From the NCBI GenBank assembly GCA_052139675.1, contig JBKQWE010000003.1, forward strand, positions 62,001 through 126,000: a stretch of DNA of 64,000 nt, read 5' to 3'. The position numbers and the translations under genes are program-made. This DNA comes from JBEKCB01 sp052139675. GTDB lineage: Bacteria > Planctomycetota > Brocadiia > CAIUPP01. The notes beneath the pieces were generated by a model. It was given only the letters and a program-made list of their open reading frames with translations. It was not told the DNA's origin and did no database searches. Positions 16,731 through 25,266 of this stretch are shown here, in pieces. The stretch's first letter is position 1; each line of letters opens with the position of its first letter.

Positions 16731-16760
16731 TTGTGGCGGGCCGGATGCGAGTGCTATAAT
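16731..16760 (+). promoter_or_regulatory. Promoter of the ModE-type regulator
   Basis: TTGTGG (16731-16736) and a consensus TATAAT (16755-16760) are 18 bases apart. The ribosome site AGGAGG follows at 16770, so the leader is very short. Confidence 0.7.
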
Positions 16761-16782
16761 CCCGCCACCAGGAGGCCGCGAA

Positions 16783-17130
16783 ATGCCGCTGACGCCGCGA
16801 TGCCGGCTTTGGCTTGAGAAGGACGGCCGCCCCGTGTTCGGGGACGGCCGCGCGCGGCTGCTGGAGGCGATCCGGCAGGTCGGCTCGATCAACGGCGGGG
16901 CGGCGACGATGGGCATGTCGTACCGGAACGCCTGGGTGCATCTGAGCCACATGGAGCAGCGGCTCGGCATGAAACTCGTCGAGCGCCGCGTCGGCGGCTC
17001 ACACGGCGGCGGCTGCCGCCTCACACCCGCCGGCGAACGCCTTCTGACAGCCTACCGCGACTATCGGAAGGCGCTGGACCGCGATATGCGCAAGCTCTGG
17101 CGAAAGGCGGCGCCGCGAGCGCGCCGGTGA
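16783..17130 (+). CDS. ModE-family winged-helix regulator lacking the molybdate-binding domain
   Basis: A 115-residue protein matching the DNA-binding half of ModE: EAIRQVGSINGGAATMGMSY, then RNAWVHLSHMEQRLGMKLVE, then GGSHGGGCRLTPAGERLLTAYRDY. The GGGxxLTPxG turn is characteristic. In ModE the C-terminal MOP domains bind molybdate; here the protein ends about 20 residues after the winged helix. It may therefore respond to another signal, need a partner, or bind DNA constitutively. The start ATG follows AGGAGG. No molybdate transporter genes are adjacent, so the target is unknown. Confidence 0.85.
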   Translation: MPLTPRCRLWLEKDGRPVFGDGRARLLEAIRQVGSINGGAATMGMSYRNAWVHLSHMEQRLGMKLVERRVGGSHGGGCRLTPAGERLLTAYRDYRKALDRDMRKLWRKAAPRARR

Positions 17131-17138
17131 ACGCCGGC

Positions 17139-18206
17139 TCATTTTCCGACGACCAGGACCGTAAAACTATTCGGGATCATGCCCGGTCGTCCCCTGCCTT
17201 TTTCGGGCGCAGCGCCCGCCGGCGCGGTCTCGAACTGCGCCGTCACCAGGTAGACGTTGTGCGTCTTGAGGTCGAGCGCCATCGTTCGGGCGCCCTGCTG
17301 CGTCTTGACGTTCTCCGCCGCGAACTTGCCCGGCGCCGTCTCGCGCGCCACAGTCAGGGTGCCGTCGCCGTTGGAGCTGAACGCCAGGCCGGTGCCCGGA
17401 TCGAACGCGTTCGCGTCCACGCCCCGGCCGATCGGCACGCTGGCGATCACCTTGCCCGCGGCAGCGTCGAGAACGGTCATAATCTGGTTGTGGCATCCGG
17501 AGAAGACGAGGTGGTGCGCCGCGTCCACGGCCAAGCCCGAAGGTTCCTCGCCCGGCGCAAGCGGGAAGCGCTTCGTCACGGCGAGTTTCGCGCTGTCAAT
17601 CTCGACGACCTCGCTGGTGCTCTCGATATTCCCGTAAACCTTTCCCAGACCGTCGGCGGCCGCGTACTCGGGCCTGCCGCCGAGCGCGATCGTGCCGAGG
17701 ACTTCGCCGGTGACCGCGTCGAACGCCGTGGCGTCGTCGCTGCCGCCGTTGAAAGTGAATACCCGTTTCGACGCCGGGTCGTAAATGATGCAATCGGGAT
17801 TCTCGCCCGTTTTCACCACGCCGAGCACCTTCAGCGTCTTCAAGTCGAAAATGGTCGAGGTATTGGCCCCGCCGTTGCTGGTGAATCCGCGGTTCAGGTC
17901 GTGCGCCACCGCGATGCCGTGCACGCCCCGCGTATCCGGGACGTCGCCGACGACTTTATCGGTGTCGAGGTCCACCACCATCACGTGGCTGCTGCGCGAG
18001 ATGTACATGCGCCGCGCCTCGCTGTCTATCGTCAGGTAGTCCCACCGGCCTTCGCCGCCGAGCGTCAGCTTCTTGATCACGTGGTAGCCCGCCTCCGGCG
18101 CGGCGCTTTCAGCCGCCTCCAGCGTGCGCCCGGACGAAATGAAAACACACGCCGCCAGCGACACGACGGCCAGCCCTGCCTTCACCGGTGCGATTCGCGT
18201 CCCCAT
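17139..18206 (-). CDS. YncE-like beta-propeller protein
   Basis: A 355-residue exported protein with a signal peptide (about 1-31). It consists of repeated blades of about 40-45 residues, such as YLTIDSEARRMYISRSSHVM followed by VVDLDTDKVVGDVPDTRGVHG, and AFDAVTGEVLGTIALGG. These are typical of YVTN/NHL-type seven-bladed propellers of the YncE family. Such proteins are usually periplasmic ligand- or surface-binding scaffolds; no catalytic residues can be pointed out. It converges with the ModE-type gene, with only eight bases between the stops. Confidence 0.8.
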   Translation of the reverse strand: MGTRIAPVKAGLAVVSLAACVFISSGRTLEAAESAAPEAGYHVIKKLTLGGEGRWDYLTIDSEARRMYISRSSHVMVVDLDTDKVVGDVPDTRGVHGIAVAHDLNRGFTSNGGANTSTIFDLKTLKVLGVVKTGENPDCIIYDPASKRVFTFNGGSDDATAFDAVTGEVLGTIALGGRPEYAAADGLGKVYGNIESTSEVVEIDSAKLAVTKRFPLAPGEEPSGLAVDAAHHLVFSGCHNQIMTVLDAAAGKVIASVPIGRGVDANAFDPGTGLAFSSNGDGTLTVARETAPGKFAAENVKTQQGARTMALDLKTHNVYLVTAQFETAPAGAAPEKGRGRPGMIPNSFTVLVVGK

Positions 18207-18258
18207 GACAAATTCCTTTTCCGGCGCGTTGAAAAAACACGGCCGCAGATAAAACGGA

Positions 18259-19299
18259 TTACTTGCCGGGCGCCTGCTTCAGCGCCAGCAGATGGGCTTC
18301 GCGCACGAGGTCCGCATAGCGGATGAAGCTCGCCTCGAGCCCGTTATCCGGATCGGCCCAGAGCGCCGCCTGGATTTTATCGAGCGCTGCCTGGCAGCGG
18401 CCGGTCAGCGCGGATTCGAACCGCGACTGCATCAGCCAATAGTCCGCCGCGGCGGCGAGGACGCCCACCGCGGTCCCGACGGCGGCCGCGCGCTGGGACG
18501 AGGTATCGTGCGCCTCCATCGTCTTAGTGACCTTTCTGCGCAGCGCCTCCTCGACGACCACGCTTCTCGCCAGGGAGCTCACGCTGCTGGTCGGGACCTG
18601 CTCGGCCTGCGATCCGAGGAACCGCGCAAGCTGCCCGTTGAAATCGGCCAGCAACAGGTCCACGTTTGCCGCGATGGGCTGGTTGGACGCGTTGGCCAGA
18701 TCGGCGACCGGCACGCCCGCGGCGAGGACGACGCTGCGGTTGGCCTCGACATCGCGCGCGAATCCCGCGATCACCGCCTCGACGTCGTTGCGCAGTTTCT
18801 CGGGCGGGACGACGTTTTCCGCAAAGAGCTTGGCCGCCTCCGCCTGCGTCTCGTTGCTGGTCTGCGATTTATCCTCGATCAGGGTCCTGGCCAGCCGCGC
18901 CTTCTCGGGCAGCGAGTTCAGCGCCTCGATGAACTGCGGGACGCGCTCGGAGTAGCGCCGGAACGCCTCATCCAGCCTGAGCTTCGCCGTCGCAATTGCG
19001 GCAAGGTTGCGCGCATGCTCCATCTCGATCAACTGCCGGACGTGCTGAGCGGAGGAATCGTCCAGCGGCGCCTTCGTCGCGAACGCTGCGCCCGGCTGTG
19101 GTTGCGCCGGAACGCGCACCGGCGGCTGAACCTGGCTTCGCGTCGCCGGCGGAGCCATGCCGCGCAGGGCCAGTTCGCGCGCGCGGAGCCGCGTGGCCCA
19201 CGCGGCGAGGACGACCGCTGCGCCCACGACGAGGACGAGGAGTATCCCCAGGAACAGTTCCCGCGCCGGGGTTCGACGCTGTGGTTCGATCTCGCTCAT
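18259..19299 (-). CDS. Single-pass membrane protein, function unknown
   Basis: A 346-residue protein. A basic N-terminus leads to one membrane helix (about 16-34, LFLGILLVLVVGAAVVLAAW), a Pro/Gln-rich linker, then a mostly helical, Ala-rich extracytoplasmic domain with a periodicity suggesting helical bundles. No family recognised. It lies 52 bases upstream of the beta-propeller gene in the same direction and could share its transcript. The helical receptor-like layout recalls sensory or envelope-stress proteins but has no identifiable signalling output. Confidence 0.6.
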   Translation of the reverse strand: MSEIEPQRRTPARELFLGILLVLVVGAAVVLAAWATRLRARELALRGMAPPATRSQVQPPVRVPAQPQPGAAFATKAPLDDSSAQHVRQLIEMEHARNLAAIATAKLRLDEAFRRYSERVPQFIEALNSLPEKARLARTLIEDKSQTSNETQAEAAKLFAENVVPPEKLRNDVEAVIAGFARDVEANRSVVLAAGVPVADLANASNQPIAANVDLLLADFNGQLARFLGSQAEQVPTSSVSSLARSVVVEEALRRKVTKTMEAHDTSSQRAAAVGTAVGVLAAAADYWLMQSRFESALTGRCQAALDKIQAALWADPDNGLEASFIRYADLVREAHLLALKQAPGK

Positions 19300-19426
19300 T
19301 GCCGCTCCTCCACTGCCGCCCGCTGGATCGCGCGGCCGGCGCCGGCCACCCCAGCGCCTGACCTGCTATCATCTTACTCCGGCGGCGGACGATATGCCAA
19401 CTCTTTCAGCGGAGGTTTGTAGTGGC

Positions 19427-19478
19427 GCCGTCAGGCGCTGCCGCGTATGCCCACGCTGCGAGCGGCATGCCTGACGGC
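19427..19478 (-). terminator. Large hairpin at the 3' side of the WXXGXW lipoprotein gene
   Basis: Perfect ten-base arms GCCGTCAGGC (19427-19436) and GCCTGACGGC (19469-19478) enclose inner complementary pieces GCCGC (19440-19444) and GCGGC (19462-19466). The hairpin lies 13 bases beyond the lipoprotein stop on the minus strand. It has no T-run, so it may be a 3'-end stabiliser or a factor-assisted terminator. Confidence 0.5.
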
Positions 19479-19491
19479 CACACTGCGGCGT

Positions 19492-19896
19492 TCAGCGCCA
19501 GTGTCCGGGCGCGAGAACCCAGCCATGCGGGCCGCGAACCCACGCGTGTGGGACCCACACGGCGCCGCGGCGCGGCCTGTGCGCCCAGTAGCCGCGGTGC
19601 CAAACCCATCGGCCTTCCCAGCCCCACCATCCGGCAATCCAGAAGGGATCCACGATCTCAACCGGCGCGGGCGGCATTTCTTCGACCATGGGCGGCGGCG
19701 GCGCTTCCCCGGCGACCACTTCAGGGGGCGGCGCGGCAACCGGCGCGGGCGGCGGCGGTGGCGGCGGTGCGGCGTAGTACACCGGCCGCTCCCGCACGAC
19801 GCAACCGGCCGCGAACAGGCAACCGGCCGCGGTTGCTGCAAGCATCAGTTTTGCCATGCTCATGCTGCTCCCTTTCAGAACGTGCCCGGAATCCAT
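19492..19896 (-). CDS. WXXGXW-repeat lipoprotein
   Basis: A 134-residue lipoprotein. The lipobox FAAGC places the acylated cysteine at residue 32. A proline-rich stretch follows (YYAAPPPPPPPAP), then a tryptophan-rich tail with WEGRWVWHRGYW and WVLAPGHW, the pattern of WXXGXW/YXWGXW-repeat surface lipoproteins. Function of this family is not established. ATG 19896 was chosen because GGAGGAGACA precedes it directly; a longer frame exists upstream but lacks such a site. Confidence 0.75.
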   Translation of the reverse strand: MDSGHVLKGSSMSMAKLMLAATAAGCLFAAGCVVRERPVYYAAPPPPPPPAPVAAPPPEVVAGEAPPPPMVEEMPPAPVEIVDPFWIAGWWGWEGRWVWHRGYWAHRPRRGAVWVPHAWVRGPHGWVLAPGHWR

Positions 19897-19939
19897 TGTC
19901 TCCTCCTTCAGCATTAACGAGCTTTGGCGCGGCATTTTA

Positions 19940-19967
19940 ATTCTATAGTGGTTCGAGGGCAAGCCAA
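19940..19967 (-). promoter_or_regulatory. Promoter of the WXXGXW lipoprotein gene
   Basis: On the minus strand TTGGCT (19967-19962) and TAGAAT (19945-19940) are 16 bases apart. A second -10-like TAAAAT overlaps at 19939-19934. Confidence 0.5.
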
Positions 19968-20003
19968 GGTTACCGCCGCTGGTGCACCTTCTCGCCATGA
20001 CCC

Positions 20004-20032
20004 TTGACAACGTCATGGCCAGCGTGTAGATT
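20004..20032 (+). promoter_or_regulatory. Promoter of the MFS transporter, copy A of a duplicated upstream element
   Basis: TTGACA (20004-20009) and TAGATT (20027-20032) are 17 bases apart. The block from 20001 to about 20077 is strikingly similar to 26539-26601 upstream of the TIM-barrel gene. It shares CCCTTGACAACG, a TGGC/CAG core, TAGA-TCCGCCG and CCGGAGAAAA, which suggests common control. Confidence 0.7.
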
Positions 20033-20141
20033 CCGCCGCATTCGGGTTCACCGCCGGAGAAAATGGGCATGCGTGCCCAGATTCCCAAGAATCGCATGAG
20101 CGATCCCGGCCAGCCGGCGGAGAAGAACGGAGCCAGCAATC

Positions 20142-21635
20142 TTGGACAGTCCAGCGACTCCGCCCATCTCGGAGGACAGCGCACGATTCCGTGTCGGCAC
20201 GCTGCAGTATACGAAGATGGGGCTGCTGTGGGTGTTCTTGATGCTGCTGTGGGGCGATTTCACTCTCACGCTGATGGAAGCCGTGGCCCCGAGCATCGTG
20301 CCGTTGCGCCTTAAGGACCTCGGCACCTCCGACTTTTTCCTGATGATCATCACCCAGACGATCCCTCTCATTATCGGCACCTTCACCAACCCGATCATCT
20401 CGACGGCCAGCGACCGCCATCGTGGGCCGATGGGACGGCGCATCCCCTTCATGCTGTTCTCCACTCCCTTCATCTGCGGCTCGCTGGTGCTGATGGCGTA
20501 TTCGACCGAATTCGGCATGTGGCTGCATACCCACATCGGCGCCCACCAGGGGTGGAGCCAAAACGCGATGCTCATCCTGGGGATGGCGATTCTGTGGGTC
20601 CTGTTCCAAATCCTCAACATGTTCGCCGGAACGGTGTACTTCTACACCTTCAATGACGTGGTGCCGCCCCTGTTCCTGTCGCGGTTTTTCGCGCTCTTTC
20701 GGCTTGTGGGGTTCCTGGGCAGCTCAATTTGGAACTGGTACATTTACGGGCAGGCGCTCCAGCACATGAAGCTGGTCTTCCTGTGCGCGGCGGGGGTTTA
20801 CTTCGTCGGTTTCACGATCATGAGCCTCGGGATCAAGGAGGGAAAGTACCCGCCCGCCGAGCCGATGGGGCTTGGGATGATCGCGAAAATACGGACCTAC
20901 GCTAAAGAGTGTCTCTGTCACCGGTTCTACATTTACATGTTCGGGCTGCACATCTTCTGGAGGCTCTCCTGGGCGTGCCAGGCGTATGTGGTCTTCCTGC
21001 AGCGTGACGCGCTGGGATTGACCGTGGATCAGATCGGCAAAATCAACGCTGTGGTGAACGCGGTATCCATGCTCCTGAGTTATCCGGCCGGGATCCTGTC
21101 GGACCGGATTCACCCGATGAGGGTCATGTTGTGGGTCCAGTACGGGCTGGTGGCGATCGTGCCGCTGGATTTCATCTGGGTTTACTGGAATCATCTTCCG
21201 ACCGCGACCAACTTTCACATCCTCATCGTGTTGAGCGCGGTCCAATTGCCGCTGGGAGTGATCTTCGATGTCGTCGGCGGACCCTGCGCGATGCGGATTT
21301 TGCCCAGGAGCCGGTACGGGCAGTTCGGATCGTTCGACGCTATTGTCATGGCCATCTGCAGCATCGCAGGCACGCTCCTGGGCGCGGCGTTCATGACCGG
21401 GATGCGGCATATTTACTCCGACCCGATTTATGGCCCGAATTTCTGTTATCGCATGATGCCGATGTGGCGCCTGCCCTTCCTTTGCATCGCGCTGATGTTC
21501 CTGACCCTGATGTACCGCGAATGGAAAAACCTCGGCGGCGCAACGAACTACAAGGTGCCCGGATTCCCCGAAGAGGGGTACGCGGCGCCCTCGCCGGCGA
21601 AGACCGAGGCTGCGCAGGGCGATGCGCCGAAGTAG
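20142..21635 (+). CDS. MFS transporter, sugar-symporter (SLC45/GPH-like)
   Basis: A 497-residue membrane protein with about 12 hydrophobic helices. The loop between helices two and three, SDRHRGPMGRRIPFM, matches the (S/T)DRxRxxxGRRxP motif of sugar:proton or sugar:cation symporters. It is probably an importer of mono- or oligosaccharides. The start is TTG 20142, nine bases after GGAG; no ATG lies in frame before the first helix. It shares direction with the downstream secreted glycosidase, which would supply substrates. A duplicated promoter element precedes it. Confidence 0.8.
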   Translation: MDSPATPPISEDSARFRVGTLQYTKMGLLWVFLMLLWGDFTLTLMEAVAPSIVPLRLKDLGTSDFFLMIITQTIPLIIGTFTNPIISTASDRHRGPMGRRIPFMLFSTPFICGSLVLMAYSTEFGMWLHTHIGAHQGWSQNAMLILGMAILWVLFQILNMFAGTVYFYTFNDVVPPLFLSRFFALFRLVGFLGSSIWNWYIYGQALQHMKLVFLCAAGVYFVGFTIMSLGIKEGKYPPAEPMGLGMIAKIRTYAKECLCHRFYIYMFGLHIFWRLSWACQAYVVFLQRDALGLTVDQIGKINAVVNAVSMLLSYPAGILSDRIHPMRVMLWVQYGLVAIVPLDFIWVYWNHLPTATNFHILIVLSAVQLPLGVIFDVVGGPCAMRILPRSRYGQFGSFDAIVMAICSIAGTLLGAAFMTGMRHIYSDPIYGPNFCYRMMPMWRLPFLCIALMFLTLMYREWKNLGGATNYKVPGFPEEGYAAPSPAKTEAAQGDAPK

Positions 21636-21714
21636 GCAGCTTGCCGGATCATGTGTCGTGGTGTCCGTAGTGGGCAGCCGACCAGTTGGAAAATTTCGGT
21701 TCAGGAACTCGACG

Positions 21715-23064
21715 ATGAGAAGTCTCTTGATCGCTTCATGCGCGGCGGTTCTTCTGGCGGCCTCGGCCGGCTTCGCCCAGGCGCCGAAGCCCCCTGTTCC
21801 CGGTTTCTACGCCCTGTACTGCTGGTCGGAAGGGTACCTGAAATACGCGCAGGACGTGCAGAAAGTCGGCATCCGCTGGCTGCGCGTCGGCAACTGGACC
21901 GGCAGCGCGGAGGACGAAAAAGCCCTGCTCCTCGCGACTGCCAACGGCGTGCACTTCGTCCCGGTCCTGGCGGTGGATACCGGCACGACGATCCAGGCCG
22001 ACGCCGCCGTCGAGAACTTCCGCCGGGCCGCCCGCGCCGCTGTCGGGCGCTACGGCCCCGGCGGCGCGTTCTGGAAGGAGCACAAGGAGGCCGAAGCCGA
22101 CGGGGCGATCCGCTACTGGGAAATCTGGAACGAGCCGAACATCGAATACCTCATCCCGCCGGATGATCCCAACGGCATGTTGCGGACGCAACTCTACGCG
22201 CCGCTCCTGAAGGCGGCGACCGAGGAGATCCACAAGCTCGACCCCGGCGCCGTGGTCATCGGCTTCAATGTGGCCGGCGGCGCGCGCGTCGCGTCAGGCC
22301 CCGCGGCCGACGACATGTTCACGCGACTCAAGTACATCGGCTGGCGGAAGTTCATCAAGGACGTTGTGGCTCTCACCGGACCGGATTCCTTCGATGCGGT
22401 CGGCTTGCACCCCTATACGGAGCCGCGCGGCCCGGAGGCGGGCGGCGTGGTCGCCGGCCTCGAGATGCTCAAGGAGGCGGCCCGGCAGGGCAAGTTCGAG
22501 AATAAGCCCGTCTGGTTCACCGAGGTGGGCTTCCCCATCGTATACCCGCGGAACCAGCAGGTGCGCGACGAGCGCCAGCAGGCGTGCTTCACCACGCGCC
22601 TCTTCGCCCTCGCGGCCGCGCACGGCGTAACGCAGGTGCAGATCATGTACGACGAGGACATCGTGATGAGCTCGGACAACTCGCAACGAAGCTTCGGCTT
22701 CTTCACCGCCCCGGGCAAGTGGCGAGAGCAGGCCACAGCGACGAAGGTCATGATTCGCCTGGTCCCGGACCCGAGGAAAGGCAGCCGACCTCTCGGCGAC
22801 GAGAAGGCAGGTATATTCAGTTACGCATTCGACGGCGCCGCCAACCACATCATCGTCATGGCCTGGACCGACGGCGACAAGCCGGTCCCTTGCGACCTGA
22901 AAGCGCCGCCCGGTCCCGGCGAGACCGTCACCCTCGTGGGCATGCTGGGGAAGTGTTCAACGATGAAGATCGAGGACGGCAAGGTGAAGCTGGACATCAC
23001 CGAGGCCCCGGTTTATCTCGTCCGCGCCGCCGTCGAAGACGCGGAGAAACTGCTGAAGGACTAG
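21715..23064 (+). CDS. Secreted clan GH-A-type glycoside hydrolase
   Basis: About 449 residues, with a signal peptide (MRSLLIASCAAVLLAASAGF). A TIM-barrel glycosidase pattern is visible. EIWNEPN contains the probable acid/base Glu140, and FTEVGFP contains the probable nucleophile Glu270, the two-glutamate arrangement of retaining clan A enzymes such as GH5, GH39 or GH51. A C-terminal beta-domain follows from about residue 360. The family number and substrate cannot be decided. ATG 21715 was chosen because it starts the signal peptide. It lies 79 bases after the MFS gene and likely acts with it. Confidence 0.75.
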   Translation: MRSLLIASCAAVLLAASAGFAQAPKPPVPGFYALYCWSEGYLKYAQDVQKVGIRWLRVGNWTGSAEDEKALLLATANGVHFVPVLAVDTGTTIQADAAVENFRRAARAAVGRYGPGGAFWKEHKEAEADGAIRYWEIWNEPNIEYLIPPDDPNGMLRTQLYAPLLKAATEEIHKLDPGAVVIGFNVAGGARVASGPAADDMFTRLKYIGWRKFIKDVVALTGPDSFDAVGLHPYTEPRGPEAGGVVAGLEMLKEAARQGKFENKPVWFTEVGFPIVYPRNQQVRDERQQACFTTRLFALAAAHGVTQVQIMYDEDIVMSSDNSQRSFGFFTAPGKWREQATATKVMIRLVPDPRKGSRPLGDEKAGIFSYAFDGAANHIIVMAWTDGDKPVPCDLKAPPGPGETVTLVGMLGKCSTMKIEDGKVKLDITEAPVYLVRAAVEDAEKLLKD

Positions 23065-23090
23065 AGCTAGTTTCACAACTCGAAACCGTA

Positions 23091-23171
23091 TGGATTCCCG
23101 CTTTCGCGGGAATGACGATCATAGGCGCGCCCTCCGGATTTCTTTGTCATACCCGCGAAAGCGGGAATCCA
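23091..23171. repeat. Paired REP-like inverted repeats after the glycosidase gene
   Basis: Two 26-base copies face each other at 23091-23116 and 23146-23171. Each contains the self-pairing core CCCGCTTTCGCGGG or its complement CCCGCGAAAGCGGG, flanked by GGATT and AATGAC on one side. One mismatch separates the arms. Facing pairs like this are typical of repetitive extragenic palindromes or small non-autonomous elements dispersed in many genomes. Confidence 0.8.
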
Positions 23172-23218
23172 GGATCGTGGGTCATGAACCAGGCTCTAAT
23201 TGAACCGGAGGCGTCACC

Positions 23219-23914
23219 GTGCTGCTGCTGAACATCCTCCTGGCCGCCGCCTTGTCATCGGGAAGCGCCCCGCAAGGCGGTCCTCCACCGACCGCGCCAA
23301 AGACCTATAGCACCCGCTTTCCGCTCGCGGAAAATCCGCTTTCCGAGCAAGGCAACTGGATTAATGGAGGCACGACCGGCCTCGATTGGGCCAACGTGCG
23401 GACTACTCCTGGCCTCGTCTTTGGAACGGAGTCCGGGTCAGGCGGCTATGACGATTCGACTGCGGTGCTCGCCGGCCCGTGGAACCCCGACCAGATGGCG
23501 CAGGCGACAGCGCGCACCGTCAATCAGAACAAGGGCTTCTTCGAGGAACTGGAACTGCGCCTCCGCACCACGATCACCGCCCACAGCATCACCGGATACG
23601 AGATCAACTTCCGATGCACGAGCGACGGCTCTCAGTATGTGCAAATCGTTCGTTGGAACGGCCCTTTGGGCAAATTCACCTACGTCAACACCGCCATCGG
23701 TCCGGGCCTGCGCGACGGCGACGTCGTCAAGGCCACCATCGTCGGAAGCACGATTACCGCTTACATCAACGGGAAGGCAGTAGTCCAGGGAACGGACAGC
23801 ACCTATAAGACTGGCAGTCCCGGCATCGGCTTTTTTCTCCAAGGCGCCACCGGCGTGAACGGCGACTTTGGATTTACGGCTTTCACGGCCATGGATGGCG
23901 TTACTGCGAAATAA
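23219..23914 (+). CDS. Secreted LamG/concanavalin-like beta-sandwich protein
   Basis: A 231-residue protein. GTG start with a CCGGAGG ribosome site, and a signal peptide (LLLNILLAAALSSGS). The mature part is beta-rich and ends with YINGKAVVQGTDSTYKTGSP then GIGFFLQG. This resembles the closing strands of LamG/concanavalin-type carbohydrate- or surface-binding domains (ITAYINGxxV...GxPGIGFF). No catalytic residues identified. It follows the glycosidase in the same direction but is separated by the inverted repeats, so it may be a separate unit. Confidence 0.6.
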   Translation: MLLLNILLAAALSSGSAPQGGPPPTAPKTYSTRFPLAENPLSEQGNWINGGTTGLDWANVRTTPGLVFGTESGSGGYDDSTAVLAGPWNPDQMAQATARTVNQNKGFFEELELRLRTTITAHSITGYEINFRCTSDGSQYVQIVRWNGPLGKFTYVNTAIGPGLRDGDVVKATIVGSTITAYINGKAVVQGTDSTYKTGSPGIGFFLQGATGVNGDFGFTAFTAMDGVTAK

Positions 23915-23968
23915 CAGCCTCGTGTCCCCGGATTCTTCCAACTTGCCCACGGAACGGTGACGCCTAAG

Positions 23969-25246
23969 TTACCGGTACTTCTCGAAGACGCTAACGTCGG
24001 TGTCGCGCCAATTGCCCGTGTTGCCGATGACGCGCCACTTGCCGTCATGGAAGATGACAGCGTGGGTGTCGCATCGGAGCAGGGTTCCGGGGTAGCACAT
24101 GTACACAGGATGCATGTAGCCTTCTGTGGGATGGTCGGGCCATGCGGGTGTGCTCAAGAAGGTCATACTGTCGATGAAATAAGACTTGGTGTTTGCGGCC
24201 CGGTCCGGGCCATCAGGAAACTTAGTGCCTGCAAAAAACTTTGGAAAACCGTATTGAGACTCGCGGCAAAGGTCCTTGTCTTCTTTGACAACCGCGCAGC
24301 GCCAAGTGAGGAGGGCGGCAACTGGGTTGCTCTGGTCCCGGTAATCCGCTCCGGCCAGGATGGCGGCTATTTGGCGCTGGTAAAATTCCGCAAGCTGAAC
24401 GTCGCGCGGGTCACGCAAACCTCGGTACTCTGGAGGAAGCGACTCCATCGTCACGCCGTCCTTTTCGGTCCATAGGTATGCCATCACGGGAATCTCGGCT
24501 GTTGCGAGGTTTCTTTTCCTAAACGTCACGGCAGTCCGCCCCTCGGAGTCGTTGATGCAAATCGGACTTGGCCATGCGCAAACGAGGATTGCCGATTTTG
24601 GCAGGATCACGCGATTGTAACTGACGGCGTGGTCTGCCCCGCTCCCGAAAACACAGCGCCGTAGGTTCCCGTCCTTCTGCATGCAGTACTCAGGAGTCTG
24701 GGAATCAGCAACCATGATGATCTGCAGTGTTCCTTTTGGGTCCAGCGCGCCCAGGTGAGCGTACACTCGGCCGTCCTTTCCAGCATCGGAGGGTATTTTT
24801 CTGCCCGCCATATCATAGACCGCGATTTTGGCGTCTCTTCCAATCTGCCCGAGCTCCAGGTTACCGGTTTCCTTGGAGTACTCCCCGCTGTTGAACTGAG
24901 CCACCTGTGCCTCAGCATAAGCCGCCACCTTCAACCGATCGGCATCGAAATCCAAAGACTGAATGGTCGCGTTGTCGTTCGGGGATAAGTGGCCCTGCTG
25001 CTTCTCGTCATCCAGCCACTTCTTCATCCGCAGAACGTCTGCGACTAGGACGTCATCAACCGTGACTACCGGCGCTACCCCTTCTTTGAGAATCCCTTTC
25101 TGCCCCGGGACGAGCGTCACTGTCCCGTTTTCCGTCTCTGCCTTGACTGCGCCTTTTTCAACGGTCACCTCCGTAGTCTCGCCCAAGGCCGGCGCGGCAA
25201 GCAGCACGCTGCCGAGCAACGCCGAACCGAATGTCAGTCCTCTCAT
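23969..25246 (-). CDS. Secreted cysteine-rich protein with FecR-C-half-like N-terminus
   Basis: About 425 residues. Signal peptide (MRGLTFGSALLGSVLLAAPA), then TTEVTVEKGAVKAETENG followed by TVTLVPGQKGILKEG. This reads like the second half of a FecR domain (xVxVxxGxVxVxxxG...LxxGQ), which the upstream gene lacks. The rest is unrecognised, with eight cysteines in four close pairs (YC...RC, VC...IC, RC...LC, MC...RC), suggesting disulfides outside the cytoplasm. ATG 25246 was chosen because AGGAAGGAG precedes it; a start at 25270 overlaps the upstream stop but has no ribosome site. It is the third gene of the sigma/FecR operon and its probable effector. Confidence 0.65.
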   Translation of the reverse strand: MRGLTFGSALLGSVLLAAPALGETTEVTVEKGAVKAETENGTVTLVPGQKGILKEGVAPVVTVDDVLVADVLRMKKWLDDEKQQGHLSPNDNATIQSLDFDADRLKVAAYAEAQVAQFNSGEYSKETGNLELGQIGRDAKIAVYDMAGRKIPSDAGKDGRVYAHLGALDPKGTLQIIMVADSQTPEYCMQKDGNLRRCVFGSGADHAVSYNRVILPKSAILVCAWPSPICINDSEGRTAVTFRKRNLATAEIPVMAYLWTEKDGVTMESLPPEYRGLRDPRDVQLAEFYQRQIAAILAGADYRDQSNPVAALLTWRCAVVKEDKDLCRESQYGFPKFFAGTKFPDGPDRAANTKSYFIDSMTFLSTPAWPDHPTEGYMHPVYMCYPGTLLRCDTHAVIFHDGKWRVIGNTGNWRDTDVSVFEKYR

Positions 25247-25266
25247 TTCGGTACTCTCCTTCCTGG

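Noticed and set aside
23091..23171. CRISPR-like repeats
   Set aside because: Only two copies in opposite orientation with one short gap. No spacer series and no cas genes.
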